This document shows positions 1 to 10,439 of a stretch of 64,000 nt of DNA, one piece after another. Under the pieces are notes generated by a model. The model searched no databases, was not told the origin of the DNA, and worked only from the letters and a program-made list of their open reading frames with translations. The stretch is from Arctopsyche grandis (Eukaryota; Arthropoda; Insecta; Trichoptera; Hydropsychidae), in contig NC_135360.1 in NCBI RefSeq assembly GCF_051622035.1, positions 24,131,206 through 24,195,205 on the forward strand, given 5' to 3'. Both the position numbers and the translations under genes were made by a program. The number at the start of each line of letters is the position of its first letter. The first letter of the stretch is position 1.

Positions 1-538
1 AGGCGTGCCAGCTTTTTTTTACATGTGCAAAATTAACTAAAAATAAAACACGTGCCGTGTACCACTTAGTGTGTTTGCGCCCTTATATAATATATGTTTA
101 ATACTTTTCTAGGATTATAATAAATACGCTAACATAATTAATACTTCAAGTGTGATGAACAATGTTTTCTTTTATGAATTATTCGGGTATTATTTTGACA
201 TCATCAACACATGATATGGATATACATATGTATATGTATAATAGAACAGATAAAAAATTTCAAGATATTGTGAAAAAAATTATCAACATCATTAGATGTT
301 GATAATTATCAACATCAGCTTAAATGAATAGAAATGATTTGCATTTAAATTAAAATAAATATTTTATAACCACCGTGTAATTATTAACAGTTTTTTCTTT
401 GCACAAACAAACAATTTGAATTATGATAAATACTTATGCAATATTTACATACGCTTTTCGAGGTGCTTAGAGTAAACGTTTATTGTGTACTTTTACTCTC
501 AGATTTGCACGCACCGAGCTAGTGCAAAGTGAAATTAC
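1..538. other. AT-rich stretch without recognisable gene
   Basis: This interval should lie in the last visible intron of the minus-strand TMEM86 gene, because the exon to its right ends in a good donor and no matching C-terminal exon is visible here. It contains a short inverted motif around 286-315 (TATCAACATC repeated in both orientations) and TA-rich microsatellite. I see no coding signal. Confidence 0.5.
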
Positions 539-3500
539 CTGTGAATATGGTACGGTTTGAAGGAAACGATCGAAACCGATAATTCCATCGGATATGGCGA
601 AGAACATTCCGCCGATGCAGGAGCATATTTCAGTCCACGTCCACTGATTCCTCGAAAACCTCACCCTGGCGATAGCTCTCCAGACCATGGTGGTGAGGAG
701 CACTCCGTAAACCGGAACACCGATAGTGTACACGTCGCTCGTATGCGGCAATAATATAGAGACAACTGTAAACATTACATAAAAATACTTTCAGCACATT
801 TTTTTTAATAATATCAATATAAGAACACACCGCATTGTTACTCTCCACTTAATCGCTGGTATAGTTAAATTGATAGACAGAATAATTGATAACCTTGGAC
901 AATAAATTGCTAGGATACAATTGCTAACATCATGCAGCTATCACTATTGTACAGTTAGAGATATATATTAGAGATAAAAATCAGTGTAAAATTATCATTT
1001 ATTTTATTATATTAGCAATTTATTATCTTTCTCTCAATTTTATCACTAAAATTTTGAATAATAATACGATAATATGTAACCTTTACGCGATTTAGATAAA
1101 AGTTCAATTGAATCAAAATTAACGCATTCCATAGTAACAGTCGATGAATTAATACGAAATTCATACAAACTCACCATACAATGCACCGCCATACAAAGGA
1201 ACTGTTAGCAGCGGTTTTAAGCTTTCAAATCCAAAGGCTTTTATATAGAATACTTGGGCAACACTAAAAGCTCCCATGCCGTGTAAGAAATAATGTGGCC
1301 AAACTAGCAGAGCATCTCCGAGACATGAGAATATTAATCCGATGAGAATTCTACGCGAAAACATATACCTGGAACAATGACGTTACACAATATCCTGTTG
1401 AATATGATTTTTAATGAATTATAAAAATGTGAAAAACATAAAGAAATACTCACTCATCGCCTAAACTCATGCCATGCAGCAGTACAAAGACCATCAAACT
1501 GAGGATCGGTGCACATTTTACGAACATTGCCCATACTGAGGGCTTGTCCACGGGAATGAACAGTACGAAGTATACAGCGACGGATTTGAAGAACGGCACT
1601 AGTTTTGGACCAACGCTTTTTAACTGAAATTTAAAATATATAATGTTATATAAACACGCTGATGATGACTCAACTGAGACTCTTCAAGAATGTTCAAAAT
1701 ATTATAATATAATATATATAAAAACAGACGTGACTTATGTTAATATGTGGATATGTTTGTGACGTGTAAGAGGTTAGTAAAAAAAAAAAATTTTAGTATG
1801 CCAGAATGTACATATTGTTACGTATACTAAACAGATCCGCCGAGTAATTTCGATCGGATTAGGCCGGGTAGCGTCCTGAGAGACCGTGTGACCGGGGTAA
1901 GTGGTTTTAAGGATTAGCGACAAGCTAAGTGCATGCAAGCTAAACAATGATTGCACTTCTCATACCGTGGGAATACATATCCGAATACGTGACTATACAG
2001 TAGGTAAACAGATTAGACGTCCTGAGAGATCTACCCCTTATAAGGCGGTACGTAGGCGATATCAGGTCATTCTGGACGGAGCAGTGACCGTGCGTGTATC
2101 TCCTTAATCATCAATAAATGCTGTGATACGACTGTTGGCCTTTTACTTGGATCCTCCACCCACCCCTACGCAACACTTATTAATTATTATTATATATCGA
2201 TTTCAATTCCTTTTTCAGTTCCAGTTCTAGATTCCTTTTTCAGTTCCGGTTCCCGATTCCTTTTTCAGTTCCGGATCCCGATTCTTGCTTCAGTTCCGGT
2301 TCCTGATTTTTGCTTCAGTTCCGAATCCCGATTCCTGCTTCAGTTTCGGTTCCCGAATCTTGCTTCAGTTCCAGTTCCCAATTTTTTTTTTCTAAATAGG
2401 TTTTTGAGCGCTTTTTACTATTACGCTGTACATATTAATATTATAATAATATAATGCTATGATTACTAACAAAATTAAATTAAAATTGTAAAATTATCAG
2501 TAGATCAGTAGCTATTAAAATAGATATAAGATGTATTGTGAACATAGTTTAGTAATAATAAAAAGCATTTAAAAATCAAAATCAGTTCCCGATTTTTGCT
2601 TCAGTTTCGGATCCAGATTCCTTTTTCATTTCCGGTTCCGGATTCCTGTTTCAGTTCCGAATCCCAATTATTTTTCAGTTCCGGTTCCCAACTATTGCTT
2701 CAGTTCCGGATCCGGATTCCTGTTTCAGTTCCGGTTCCGGATTCCTTTTACAATTCTGGTTCCGAATTTCTGTTTCTGTTTCAGTTTCGGACCCCGATTC
2801 TTTTTTCAGTTCCGGTTCCCGATTTCTGTTTCAGTTCCGATTCTAATTAATTATTACTATACTTCAATAAAACGAATTATAAAATAATATGTAATGTAAA
2901 AATATTTTAAGTGATTTTTAAAATATTACATATGTCGGTTGTAGATCATTGATATTATATGTAACGATTAAAATGAATGTTGTATACATATATACAAAAT
3001 AAATAAAAATAATTTATGCGTTTAGTTTTGCTCGTTAGCCTTGAATGCCAACAAATAAGAATTGCACAAAAAATATTCAAGGTAAATATGTATTATGTTT
3101 GTGATTTAAGGAAAGTAAAACTAATCGCTTTATTAGTCAAATTAGGTAAATATTGATATACTATTTATATTATATATATGTAGGTAGACAAAGTAAATAA
3201 AAGCTCAAAAAAATGAATACATAATTAATATTAATATTAAGCTAGTTACCAAGAATATTTTATTACGTATCATGTAATGCCTTCAAGTATACTTTATCCA
3301 ACTATCGTATCATGCAAACTTGACGATAGACTTGATGGTGTGTGGTTATATAATAGTTATTGCAAAAAATATTCAGTTTCTTATTATTATACAAAAAATC
3401 CAATAAGAATTCAGTTGGATTCAAATGAGATCGAAATAATTTCATAAACGACAAATATAAAAAATCGTTTTAATACAGGAATGATGTTTAATACAAATGC

Positions 3501-6500
3501 TTCCGACTGTTTGTGCCACTGGTCGCTTCGAAAAATCTTTTAATGGGAAAAGGTGAATTGTTAATTTTGAAGGAAAAAAAAAATAGTGCTTATACACATA
3601 CATAAGTATGTATATTTTGAGCGCCAATTCAAAACATCTTTGCTTCAGAATGTCGAATTTAAAGAGTCTTCATTTAAAATTACGTACATATGAATAAAAA
3701 TGTATTATGAGCATTCATCAGAATTGTAAATGAGTTTTTTTAAGCATTTTCCCTATGTATTGTGCTAGAGTCCAAGTGTACATTTCATTCGTTTACGATC
3801 ATACTATTTTGTTCATACGCGAAGCAATCTGGCCAGTTATAATACACAAAAAAAAAAACAAATTGACAAAACTAGTTTGTTCATGCACCATGATGTTTGT
3901 ATGTAAATAAATTTCTGTTCAATAAATCTAACGGTTTCAGAGAAAAACGTGAACACCTCGAACAACCAGAGCAAAAATACTCTCTTCTGGTTGAGAAAAA
4001 ATCTAAAATTTAACAAATTTGCAAAGGTTTCATTCAGCGCAATCCATCGAGCAATTTAAGAAATAGTCCGGTTTATAACAACAATTGACTAATATTTCCG
4101 AGTAAGTTTAAGAATTAAATACTCATTTGATGTGTAGGTATATAGCACGACTTGTGCTATTACGAATCAAAACCAGTGATCTCATCATCAATCTTGTACA
4201 AACATGCATAACTCAAGGGCAACGTCCCCTTTGACCATTCCAGAAGAAAGAGTTCATCGCTCGATCGTAAAACGAACGAAACCCAACAGTTATGTCATCA
4301 GGAAACTGTAACACGTGTCCTGAAAAGGCATTTACACGTGGCATACTACTGCATTCTTAAATGAACGACGTCCTGGCGCTGACCCCACAACTACATATAA
4401 GACACGCGCCCCGAAAACAGGTCAACACGTGTCCTGTAAACGAAGACAAAGCATCTGCACACGGCACGCTTCAAGCCAGAACGTATTTAAAGCGACGCAC
4501 CAGCTCCCAACACCAGAGTGAACCTCTGGAGTTCAACCAGCTCACTTCTCCGAAGCTCAACCTCTTCGTACATACAATAACCATTGTAACAATTGAACAA
4601 AAACAAACGATCCTCTTCCGAACTCAACTTAGTTTCCATAGGCTGGGAAACGGTCGAAACCTTTAACCCGCCCTATAAAGTATTCTCAATAGTTAGTCCC
4701 ATCTTCATGAATGTTCACTCTGGGTTGCAATTTTTTTATATTAGCGGAAACGAGAATTATAGCAACGCTATAATGCAGTTTCTATAGGATTTCCCATTTC
4801 AAATACTTGACCTTTTAACATCTCAAAGTTTCATGCGACACATGGTGAGTCTATTTGAAGATAGCATTTGACTATTAACACTAAACCCAATAGTTCGTGT
4901 ATGAAAAAAACTAGTATTTTCCTGAACGATCCAAAGTGAACGATTGGACTGTATATGTTACAGTCGAAGTGCATTTTCAGCTGTGATATATTCCAACTGG
5001 CGTTTTAGGTCATTCATATTCGAATACAAGTCAAATAATAAATTATATCTCTACAAACGCAAATATGTTTTCAACAATGTACGCCAGTTGTTATATAACA
5101 GTTGAATTTCGACAGCTCTGATGTTATTACGAATGCTTTAGAATTCAATAATGCGTTAATATTAGATAGGTATTACGAATTATGGTAATGAGTACCGTAT
5201 TACGATAGCTCTAAGAATATATTCAAAACAAAAATGTAACTTTCCAACTCAGTTTACTAGTCGAGTGTCGTTTTCACGAAAACCTAACCTCTGCATCTAA
5301 CCTGGTACCAACTAATAGTTGAACTGTATTTTCAGTTGTAATATATTTTAACCAGTTGGAATGTACTTCGCCATATGAATCAACTTACGTGGGTTAGACG
5401 GAATATATTCTAGCTAGTTAAAATATTACAACTGAAAATACACTTCGACTATAACGATAGTTGGTACCAGGTTAACCCTTTGAGTGCTGACGTCTTTTCT
5501 GTTGAAAGCCCGCCACGCTGGAAATATCGCTAACATTTCCAACTAGAATTATTTAGAAATTCAATAGAAAGCAGGTATAAAAATTGGGTCTACGTGACGA
5601 GCCGGAATGTTAAATTACCGAAAACGCAAATATCGGAAGGCAAAGATCGAAAATCGAAAGATAAAAAAAAGGGTGCATGGTAAACGGTACATACTCACTT
5701 AATTTGCGCGAGCAGGGTACAACAGGAACGAGAGGAACAGGCTTTTCCTCCCGAATTCTGCGCGCGCACATTAATACGGGAGGAAAAGCCTGTTCCTCTT
5801 GTGCCTGTTGTATCCTGCTCGCGCAAATTAAGTGAGTATGTACCGTTTACCATGCACCCTTTTTTTTTGATCTTTCGATTTTCGATCCTTGCCTTCCGAT
5901 ATTTGCGTTTTTGGTAATTTAACTTTCCGGCTCGTCACGGAGACCGATAAAAATTGTAGCTAATCCAAAAAACCGTAGAAACATAACTACTGCCGAGGAT
6001 TTCGAGTTTTGTAAAGGTGTGTTTAGACTCTAATATATCTTGCAACAATATAAAATAAATAAAATAAGTCTATTAATGAATGTATTTTTCAAAAACTAGT
6101 TCCACCTTCTTCATTGTTGTTAAAATTTAATGCTCACAATCTATTGCCAAGCCACAATCTAAAATACTCAGCAGTTAGAGATTTCCATCGAGAAATTCTA
6201 CTATGGCTATAAAATCAGAAATTCCGGTGTAATCGAGTCTTTATAAACGTTGACAAATGAATGACAAGGATTACACGACCCATATTCAGTGCATTTTTTC
6301 TCAATGCTACCTTTAAGAGGGCTGGACACCAGCGGCTTGTCCTTACAAACGTATTACACTTCTCCCTTCCTCAATTATGGCACTAGAGAAATTATTTTTT
6401 AATAAGCTATGGACATCCACCATTGGGATGCATCTATCGTTTTATTTTTTGATTAGTTATTTTTTATAGGAGCTAGGAGCCGCCAAACATCTATAAAATC

Positions 6501-7773
6501 GCCTCTTTTTTACACCCACGAAAAGAGTCCAGCGTGCTTATTTAACGGTCGATTTAAAAAAAATACGCGCACAGTTGCATAGAAAATATATTTCTCATAC
6601 CGATGATGAATTTTTTTTTAAATTGGTCCAGTTTCGGAGGAGAAAATTGGAGAATACGAAACCTCGATTTTGTCGATTTAAAATACGTATTAAGGTCTGT
6701 TCATACCTATCCAGCACGACCCGTATCCTGCAAGTGCGGATAGTATTCTTTGGTACATTATATGGACGTATTCATACTCCATTCGCGCATGCGCATTTAC
6801 GCATTCAAGCGCGTCCATATAGAATGTACTAAAGAATACTGTCCGTACTTGCAGGATACGGGTCGTGCTGGATAGGTATGAACAGACCTTTATCTGGTCG
6901 AAGCGCAACTGTCGCATTCACTCAATATATACATATATTGATATATAATGTCGCATTCACTCAATATATATATATCGAAGAAAGGAACGGCAACAAAATT
7001 GAGGTTTCTGGTGTACAGCCCTCTTAAAGGCTTAGCAGCTAGTATTCTTGTTTACTTTCTACATGCTAAATTACAACGCTTTTCGGCGTTTTGCAGGCCT
7101 ATGGACTTGCCAGCAAAACGCCGATCGGCGTTGGTCAGCATTCAAAGGGTTAAGATTTTCGTAAAAAAAATAAAGCAGTTAACATATTTTTGAAGTCGTT
7201 GCACTCGCTTAGTGCGTCCTTCGTAACGGAAACGAAACGTTGCACGATAATGTAATATATTTTTATCACCATTGTTTTGAATCTCCAACAATAAAATTCC
7301 TGAATCAGAGTGTGCACAAACAAAAACACGATAAACAAACAAAAACATATGACCGAGGCTAATCAACAGGTGTATCGCGGAAAAAAACAACAAAGAAAGA
7401 AAGTCAATAACCGACAGATGTTTAGAGCGGGTGCAAGATCATATATTTTTCAGTGACGACCAATACATATTATGCCATATCCGTATGCACTATACCTGTG
7501 TTATATGACTATTCGAACGCAATCCATCGAGTGGTAACAAAGAGAACAAAGGCCATGCATTCGACTGTTTAGGTTTCGAATAACGTCTAGGGATGAGTTT
7601 TGTTGATGGGCGCGTAGAAGCGAATCGAGTGGCGATGCGTGCGGTTTTGCGTTTGTGTACGTAAATAGAGGAGAATGATGAGAGAAAATGAGAGTCGGGT
7701 GAAGAGAAGATAGTGATTGGTGATTGGTGATTATTGATTAGCGTCAACTCACCACGCGGGACGGCGAAGTCAT
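539..7773 (-). CDS. TMEM86: TMEM86-type lysoplasmalogenase (YhhN family), C-terminus cut off by window edge
   Basis: This gene encodes a multi-pass membrane enzyme of the YhhN/TMEM86 family. Members cleave the vinyl-ether bond of lysoplasmalogens, probably in the ER membrane. Coding exons in order on the minus strand are 7773-7753 (MTSPSRV), 1623-1454, 1368-1175 and 765-539. All junctions have GT-AG signals and the phases join (204 codons so far). The joined N-terminus (SPSRV then LKSVGPKLVPFF) matches the family start, which is what fixes the tiny 21-nt first exon. Other recognisable parts are the hydrophobic run ending in LLHGMSLGDE, the GDALLVW and GAFSVAQVFYIKAFG segments, and the third-helix region with AISDGIIGFD. 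Known animal members are about 240 aa, so roughly 30-40 residues should lie beyond position 1. The intron between the first two exons is 6.1 kb and full of transposons. Identity is confident; TMEM86A versus TMEM86B cannot be decided. Confidence 0.88.
1816..2175 (+). mobile_element. Probable solo LTR
   Basis: A 360-bp block begins TGTTACG and ends CGCAACA, so it has TG...CA ends extended to TGTT...AACA. It is much more GC-rich than its surroundings. It carries a TATAAGG promoter-like motif near 2039 and AATAAA near 2112, in the order expected of an LTR. The flanks catat and cttat agree at 4 of 5 bases, a possible decayed TSD. No internal retroelement region adjoins it. It lies in TMEM86 intron 1. 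The family is not recognised. Confidence 0.55.
2195..2850. repeat. Degenerate ~24-bp minisatellite, split by a LINE tail
   Basis: This is a tandem array built on units such as TTCAGTTCCGGTTCCCGATT followed by a T-rich spacer, with periods of about 24 bp and many point changes. It is interrupted at about 2392-2580 by unrelated AT-rich sequence that also occurs at 35.7-35.9 kb. The apparent reading frame across it is an artefact of the repeat. Confidence 0.85.
2392..2580 (+). mobile_element. LINE 3'-end fragment inserted in the minisatellite
   Basis: About 190 bp closely match 35735-35918, the 3' part of a reverse-transcriptase-bearing LINE fragment later in this window. Shared landmarks are GCTGTACAT near the start, the central GTAGCTATTAAAATAGATAT, and the ending AAAAGCATTTAAAAATCAAA. 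It is 5'-truncated to the untranslated tail. The array sequence resumes directly after it, so it inserted into a pre-existing tandem repeat. Confidence 0.75.
3880..4130 (+). repeat. Interspersed repeat R, copy 1
   Basis: About 250 bp are shared with 17150-17360, and the last part is shared in reverse with 12608-12667. The most conserved landmark is TTATAACAACAATTGACTAA. It sits immediately before an LTR-like block in this copy and in the others. Class unknown; it contains no coding sequence. Confidence 0.7.
4133..4677 (+). mobile_element. LTR-like repeat family A, copy 1
   Basis: A 545-bp repeat starts TGTAGG, followed by a short hairpin (ATAGCAC-GACTT-GTGCTAT), and ends CCCTATA. Related copies are at 17366-17904 (same strand) and about 8320-8887 (opposite strand). 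A downstream region with GTATTTAAAG and a later AAACAAACGATCCTC (AATAAACGATC in copy 2) resembles LTR promoter and polyadenylation signals. I read it as a solo LTR, but this copy shows no matching target duplication. The open frames across it are not conserved between copies as protein. Confidence 0.6.
5298..5474. mobile_element. Short palindromic MITE-like repeat
   Basis: The ends are inverted copies: TAACCTGGTACCAACTA on the left, TAGTTGGTACCAGGTTA on the right. The inverted similarity continues inward through TTTTCAGTTGTAATAT. No coding capacity. A related inner segment occurs near 4955-5000. The right end abuts the TTAA used by the piggyBac-like element that follows. Confidence 0.6.
5586..5946. 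mobile_element. Foldback element, copy 1, 9-bp target duplication
   Basis: 361 bp that are almost one perfect palindrome. The two arms are about 165 nt each, around a short GC-rich centre near 5760. The ends read GGGTCTACG and GGAGACCG. The sequence ATAAAAATT flanks both sides (5577-5585 and 5947-5955), a 9-bp duplication. A relative with the same ends and a different 9-bp duplication is at 21225-21620. A 9-bp duplication with long terminal inverted repeats suggests Mutator-like (MULE) mobilisation; that class assignment is inference. Confidence 0.8.
6693..6889. mobile_element. Palindromic PIF/Harbinger-like MITE
   Basis: A 197-bp element with inverted ends AGGTCTGTTCATACCTAT / ATAGGTATGAACAGACCT, flanked by TTA on both sides (6690-6692 and 6890-6892). 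The 3-bp TWA duplication and the ends match the longer element at 39002-39874, which carries a Harbinger-like transposase remnant. This short copy is therefore probably mobilised by the same transposase. Confidence 0.75.
7154..7752. other. Intronic sequence next to the first TMEM86 exon
   Basis: About 600 bp of single-copy-looking intron of TMEM86. The right-hand part is less AT-rich and approaches the promoter region. Short frames on the minus strand here have no recognisable similarity. Nothing else seen. Confidence 0.5.
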
Positions 7774-8047
7774 CGTGGCGATTGGAATTGTTCACGTCGA
7801 TTGTATTCTAATTCGTCGGCACGTTCAGTCTGCGACGCACGCTCTCAACTGAGTGCGACCGCTCCGTACGACGATCGTCGATACACTAGATGCGTCGCTC
7901 GTCGCTAATTGCCGGTCTCTTTCGAAACGACAATTCGCGGCCATATACTCTCCGTGGAAATTTTATTGCCGTGTATTGTTTTAGTCTTATTCTAAAATGA
8001 TCCCAACCGCAACAGCTGCAAGTAAAGGTTGGTAAGATGTTCCAAAT
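7774..8047. promoter_or_regulatory. Probable divergent promoter region, CpG-rich
   Basis: A 274-bp interval lies between the minus-strand TMEM86 start codon (7773) and a possible plus-strand first exon starting at 8048. It is rich in CG dinucleotides (for example CGACGATCGTCG near 7869), unlike the surrounding AT-rich DNA. No clear TATA box is seen on either strand. Its promoter role is inferred from position and composition. Confidence 0.4.
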
Positions 8048-8091
8048 ATGGACTGCGATCCTGATCCGCTAATTGCTGAGGTTCAAAGAAG
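8048..8091 (+). CDS. Possible orphan first coding exon
   Basis: An ATG opens 14 full codons (MDCDPDPLIAEVQR, then a split codon AG) ending exactly at a donor, AAG|GTAGGT. It lies head-to-head with TMEM86. I found no downstream exon that continues it: 8.3-12.7 kb is transposon sequence, and the next plus-strand gene (NDUFB2) has its own start. It could be the first exon of an unannotated gene, an upstream exon of a non-coding transcript, or chance. No function is assigned. Confidence 0.2.
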
Positions 8092-8319
8092 GTAGGTTTT
8101 CCTCGCTCGCGAAACTATTTTATTGATTGCATCACAAATATTGGTAAACATATTTTCTGGTCAATCAAATGGTCTCAAGGAAACAGATTTAAGTTTTTGA
8201 ATTTTGAAACTTCATACACGTGCACAAATCAAACATATCGGGAAACACGACTGTTTCGATAGCTGCAGGGGCTGTATGTATGTGTATGTGTTTTCGTCTC
8301 GATCAGCTCGCTCTGGAAC

Positions 8320-8887
8320 GTTGCGGGGTGGGGAATTAGAAACGTCATTTTGGGTTATGACCTCGTTTATTGATGACTTGAATGACCGAGCCGGGGAGTT
8401 TGCTCGGCGCCTCTGCCCCCTTATGGCGGGGCTGTAGATGAATACGCTGACTGGTCAGGAAGGGAAGACCAGTCACGCCAAGACCTTCTCGGTCGGCGTC
8501 TCACGAGCGTCTGATTTGACAAGCGTGCCGTGTGCAGTTGCTTTGTCTCCTTCTTCAAGACACGTGTTTTAGGAACACGTGTTGATCTGCTTTCGAGGCA
8601 CGTGTCTCCGATACACGTATGGTTTATAGCTATGGGTTCAGCGCCAGGACGTCGTTCGTTTGAGAATGCGGTCGTGTGCCACGTGTAAACGACTTTTCAG
8701 GACATGTGTTACGGTTGCCTGATGACATCAGTGTTGGGTTTCGTTCGTTTTACGATCGAGCTATGAACTCTTTCTTCTGGAATGGTCAAAGGGGACGTTG
8801 CCCTTGAGTTATGCATGTTTGTACAGGATCGATGATGACATCACTGGTTTTGATTCGTAATAGCACAAGTCGTGCTATATTCCTACA
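8320..8887 (-). mobile_element. LTR-like repeat family A, copy 3 (diverged)
   Basis: Read on the minus strand it starts TGTAGG at 8887. It follows copy 1 through the ATAGCAC hairpin and the CTCAAGGGCAACGTCCCC region, to the segment GCACACGGCACGCTT. It then diverges and carries AATAAACGAGGTC near 8370. The far end is approximate. On its outer side lies the same short flank as copy 1 (AATACTCATTT), so the two copies share their host repeat. Confidence 0.55.
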
Positions 8888-8903
8888 TATAAAATGAGTA
8901 TTT

Positions 8904-9396
8904 TGTAGAGATATAGCACGACTTGTGATATCACCTATTTCCCTCATCGAACTTAATCTGTACAAATGACATCATCGCGTCCTCTTCTCGTACAAGAAAG
9001 TTAGCCGTGGCCGAAATACTTCGTCCAGCTTACCCATAAAGGCGATTCGACTCGCTCCAGATACGCAATCACGATTACACGGGAAATCCCAAGGAGCTAC
9101 GCAACTACGCATCAAACATCGAACACAAAGGAAGACCTCGACCCCGTTGGAATCTTCCAGAACGTGATCTCACCAGCCCAGCTACGCGTTGCTCAAGCAA
9201 CACCTTTATAAACCTGTACATCGTCCCCAGATGCCAGTGAGCTTCAGGAACTCGACCTAGCTCGTTCCAGTGAATCCTTTACCTACTTCGCTGTACATAC
9301 AAATACACCTATATTAATCGAGTAATAAAGATCCTCTTCAAAATTCAACTGAATTTCCATAGGCTGGGAAACGGTCCAAAACCTTCAACCCCCCTA
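8904..9396 (+). mobile_element. LTR-like repeat family B, interrupted by a younger LTR element
   Basis: The repeat begins TGTAGAGATATAGCACG, resembling family A at its start and again at its end (CCATAGGCTGGGAAACGGT). Its middle is different, with CCTTTATAAACC and AATAAAGATCCTC as promoter- and poly(A)-like signals. The last bases (CCCCTA, then TA) continue at 12606 after the 9397-12599 insertion. ATTT flanks both outer ends, a probable 4-bp duplication. Confidence 0.6.
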
Positions 9397-10439
9397 TGGG
9401 AACTAGTCTTATTGTGAAGGTCTTCTTCACCACCAGTCCGCCATGTATTGTAGACAGATTCGTCTGTGTTCGGTATTAATACAACTATATGTTTAATGTG
9501 GTATTTATTTGGTAGTAACACGTATACACAAGTATGGTTAATTGTTGGTAAAAGTATGTCGTTCAGAGGTCTCTGGATGTGGTAGAGTGTCGCTGGCTCG
9601 GCATTCGGCTATGTCCGGCTAGTCTCTGGATACGGTAGAGTGTCGCTGGCTCGGCATTCGGCTATGTTCAGCAAGTCTCTGAATACGGCAGTGTGTTGCT
9701 GGCTCGTTGTTCGGCTGGTTGATCTTCCAAGTCCGTGTAGTGTAGTGGTGGCTGGTCAGGAGCTGTATGTCGACGCTTGCTGCTGTGGGTCGACTGGCGT
9801 TGTTTGGGTTGTACCTCCTTTTATAGTGTTTCTGGAATCGCCTGACCGATGGTGGTGGTTTGTTGATGCGTAAGAAAGGAATGCACTTTTGTCGAGGCGT
9901 AGAATTTTCTGGAATGATTGCTGGAAGTGGTTATTGATGCGTGCGAGCATTTAGTTGTTGATGCGTACAAGAGGAATGCACTTTTGTCGAGGCGTAGTAT
10001 TTTCTGGAATGCTTGATGGAAGTGGTTGTACGAGCATTTAGTTATTGATGCGTACAAGGGGAATTTGCTTTCGTCGAGGCGTAGTATTTTCTGGAATGCT
10101 TGGCGCTGTTCCGCTCGATGTATTTTGTTGTTGCGGAATATTCTCGAAGGTTTCGATGACGATGACGACGACGAGATTCCTACATGGCTCTCCGGTGAGT
10201 GTTAGCGATGTGTGTGATTTTGTGGGAATCTTGATGTGTTGGAGTCTATTGACTCGATGGCGTCGTTGTTTGTCCGGTTGTGCTGGAGAAAGTTGTCTCA
10301 ACAGCGGGTCTTGTGTTACATGCCGGTCCAAGTCTTGTTCTCTACCAGGTTGCTTATTTTGGGCGAGCTGCGTTGGTAGTGAAGGTTTGTGATGGCTTGG
10401 ATGGTGCTGTTGTGCAGGCTGCTGTGTTCTGCGTGGAGT

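Larger units (their letters stand above)
5476..7149. mobile_element. Non-autonomous piggyBac-like element with TTAA duplication
   Basis: The ends are inverted: the left end reads CCCTTTGAGTGCTGACG, and the right end read inward is CCCTTTGAATGCTGACC. TTAA lies directly outside both (5472-5475 and 7150-7153), the classic piggyBac target duplication. A second inverted pair lies inside (CTTTAAGAGGGCTGGACACC near 6311 and its complement near 7012). No transposase frame remains. The element itself hosts a foldback element (5586-5946) and a PIF/Harbinger-like MITE (6693-6889). Confidence 0.75.

Noticed and set aside
2596-2850. 84-aa Phe/Ser-rich frame
   Set aside because: A translation of the 24-bp minisatellite; biased composition follows from the repeat.
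4361-4787. Overlapping 101-aa and 64-aa plus-strand frames
   Set aside because: They lie inside LTR family A. The related copy at 17366 has different frames, so protein coding is not conserved.
6575-6917. 85-aa plus and 75-aa minus frames sharing KVCSYLSSTTRILQVR
   Set aside because: The shared peptide on both strands is produced by the palindromic Harbinger-type MITE, not by a gene.
9640-9873. 77-aa frame present identically at 9640 and 12055
   Set aside because: It lies within the two LTR copies and on the strand opposite to the element's TATA and poly(A) signals. Identity only reflects recent LTR duplication.
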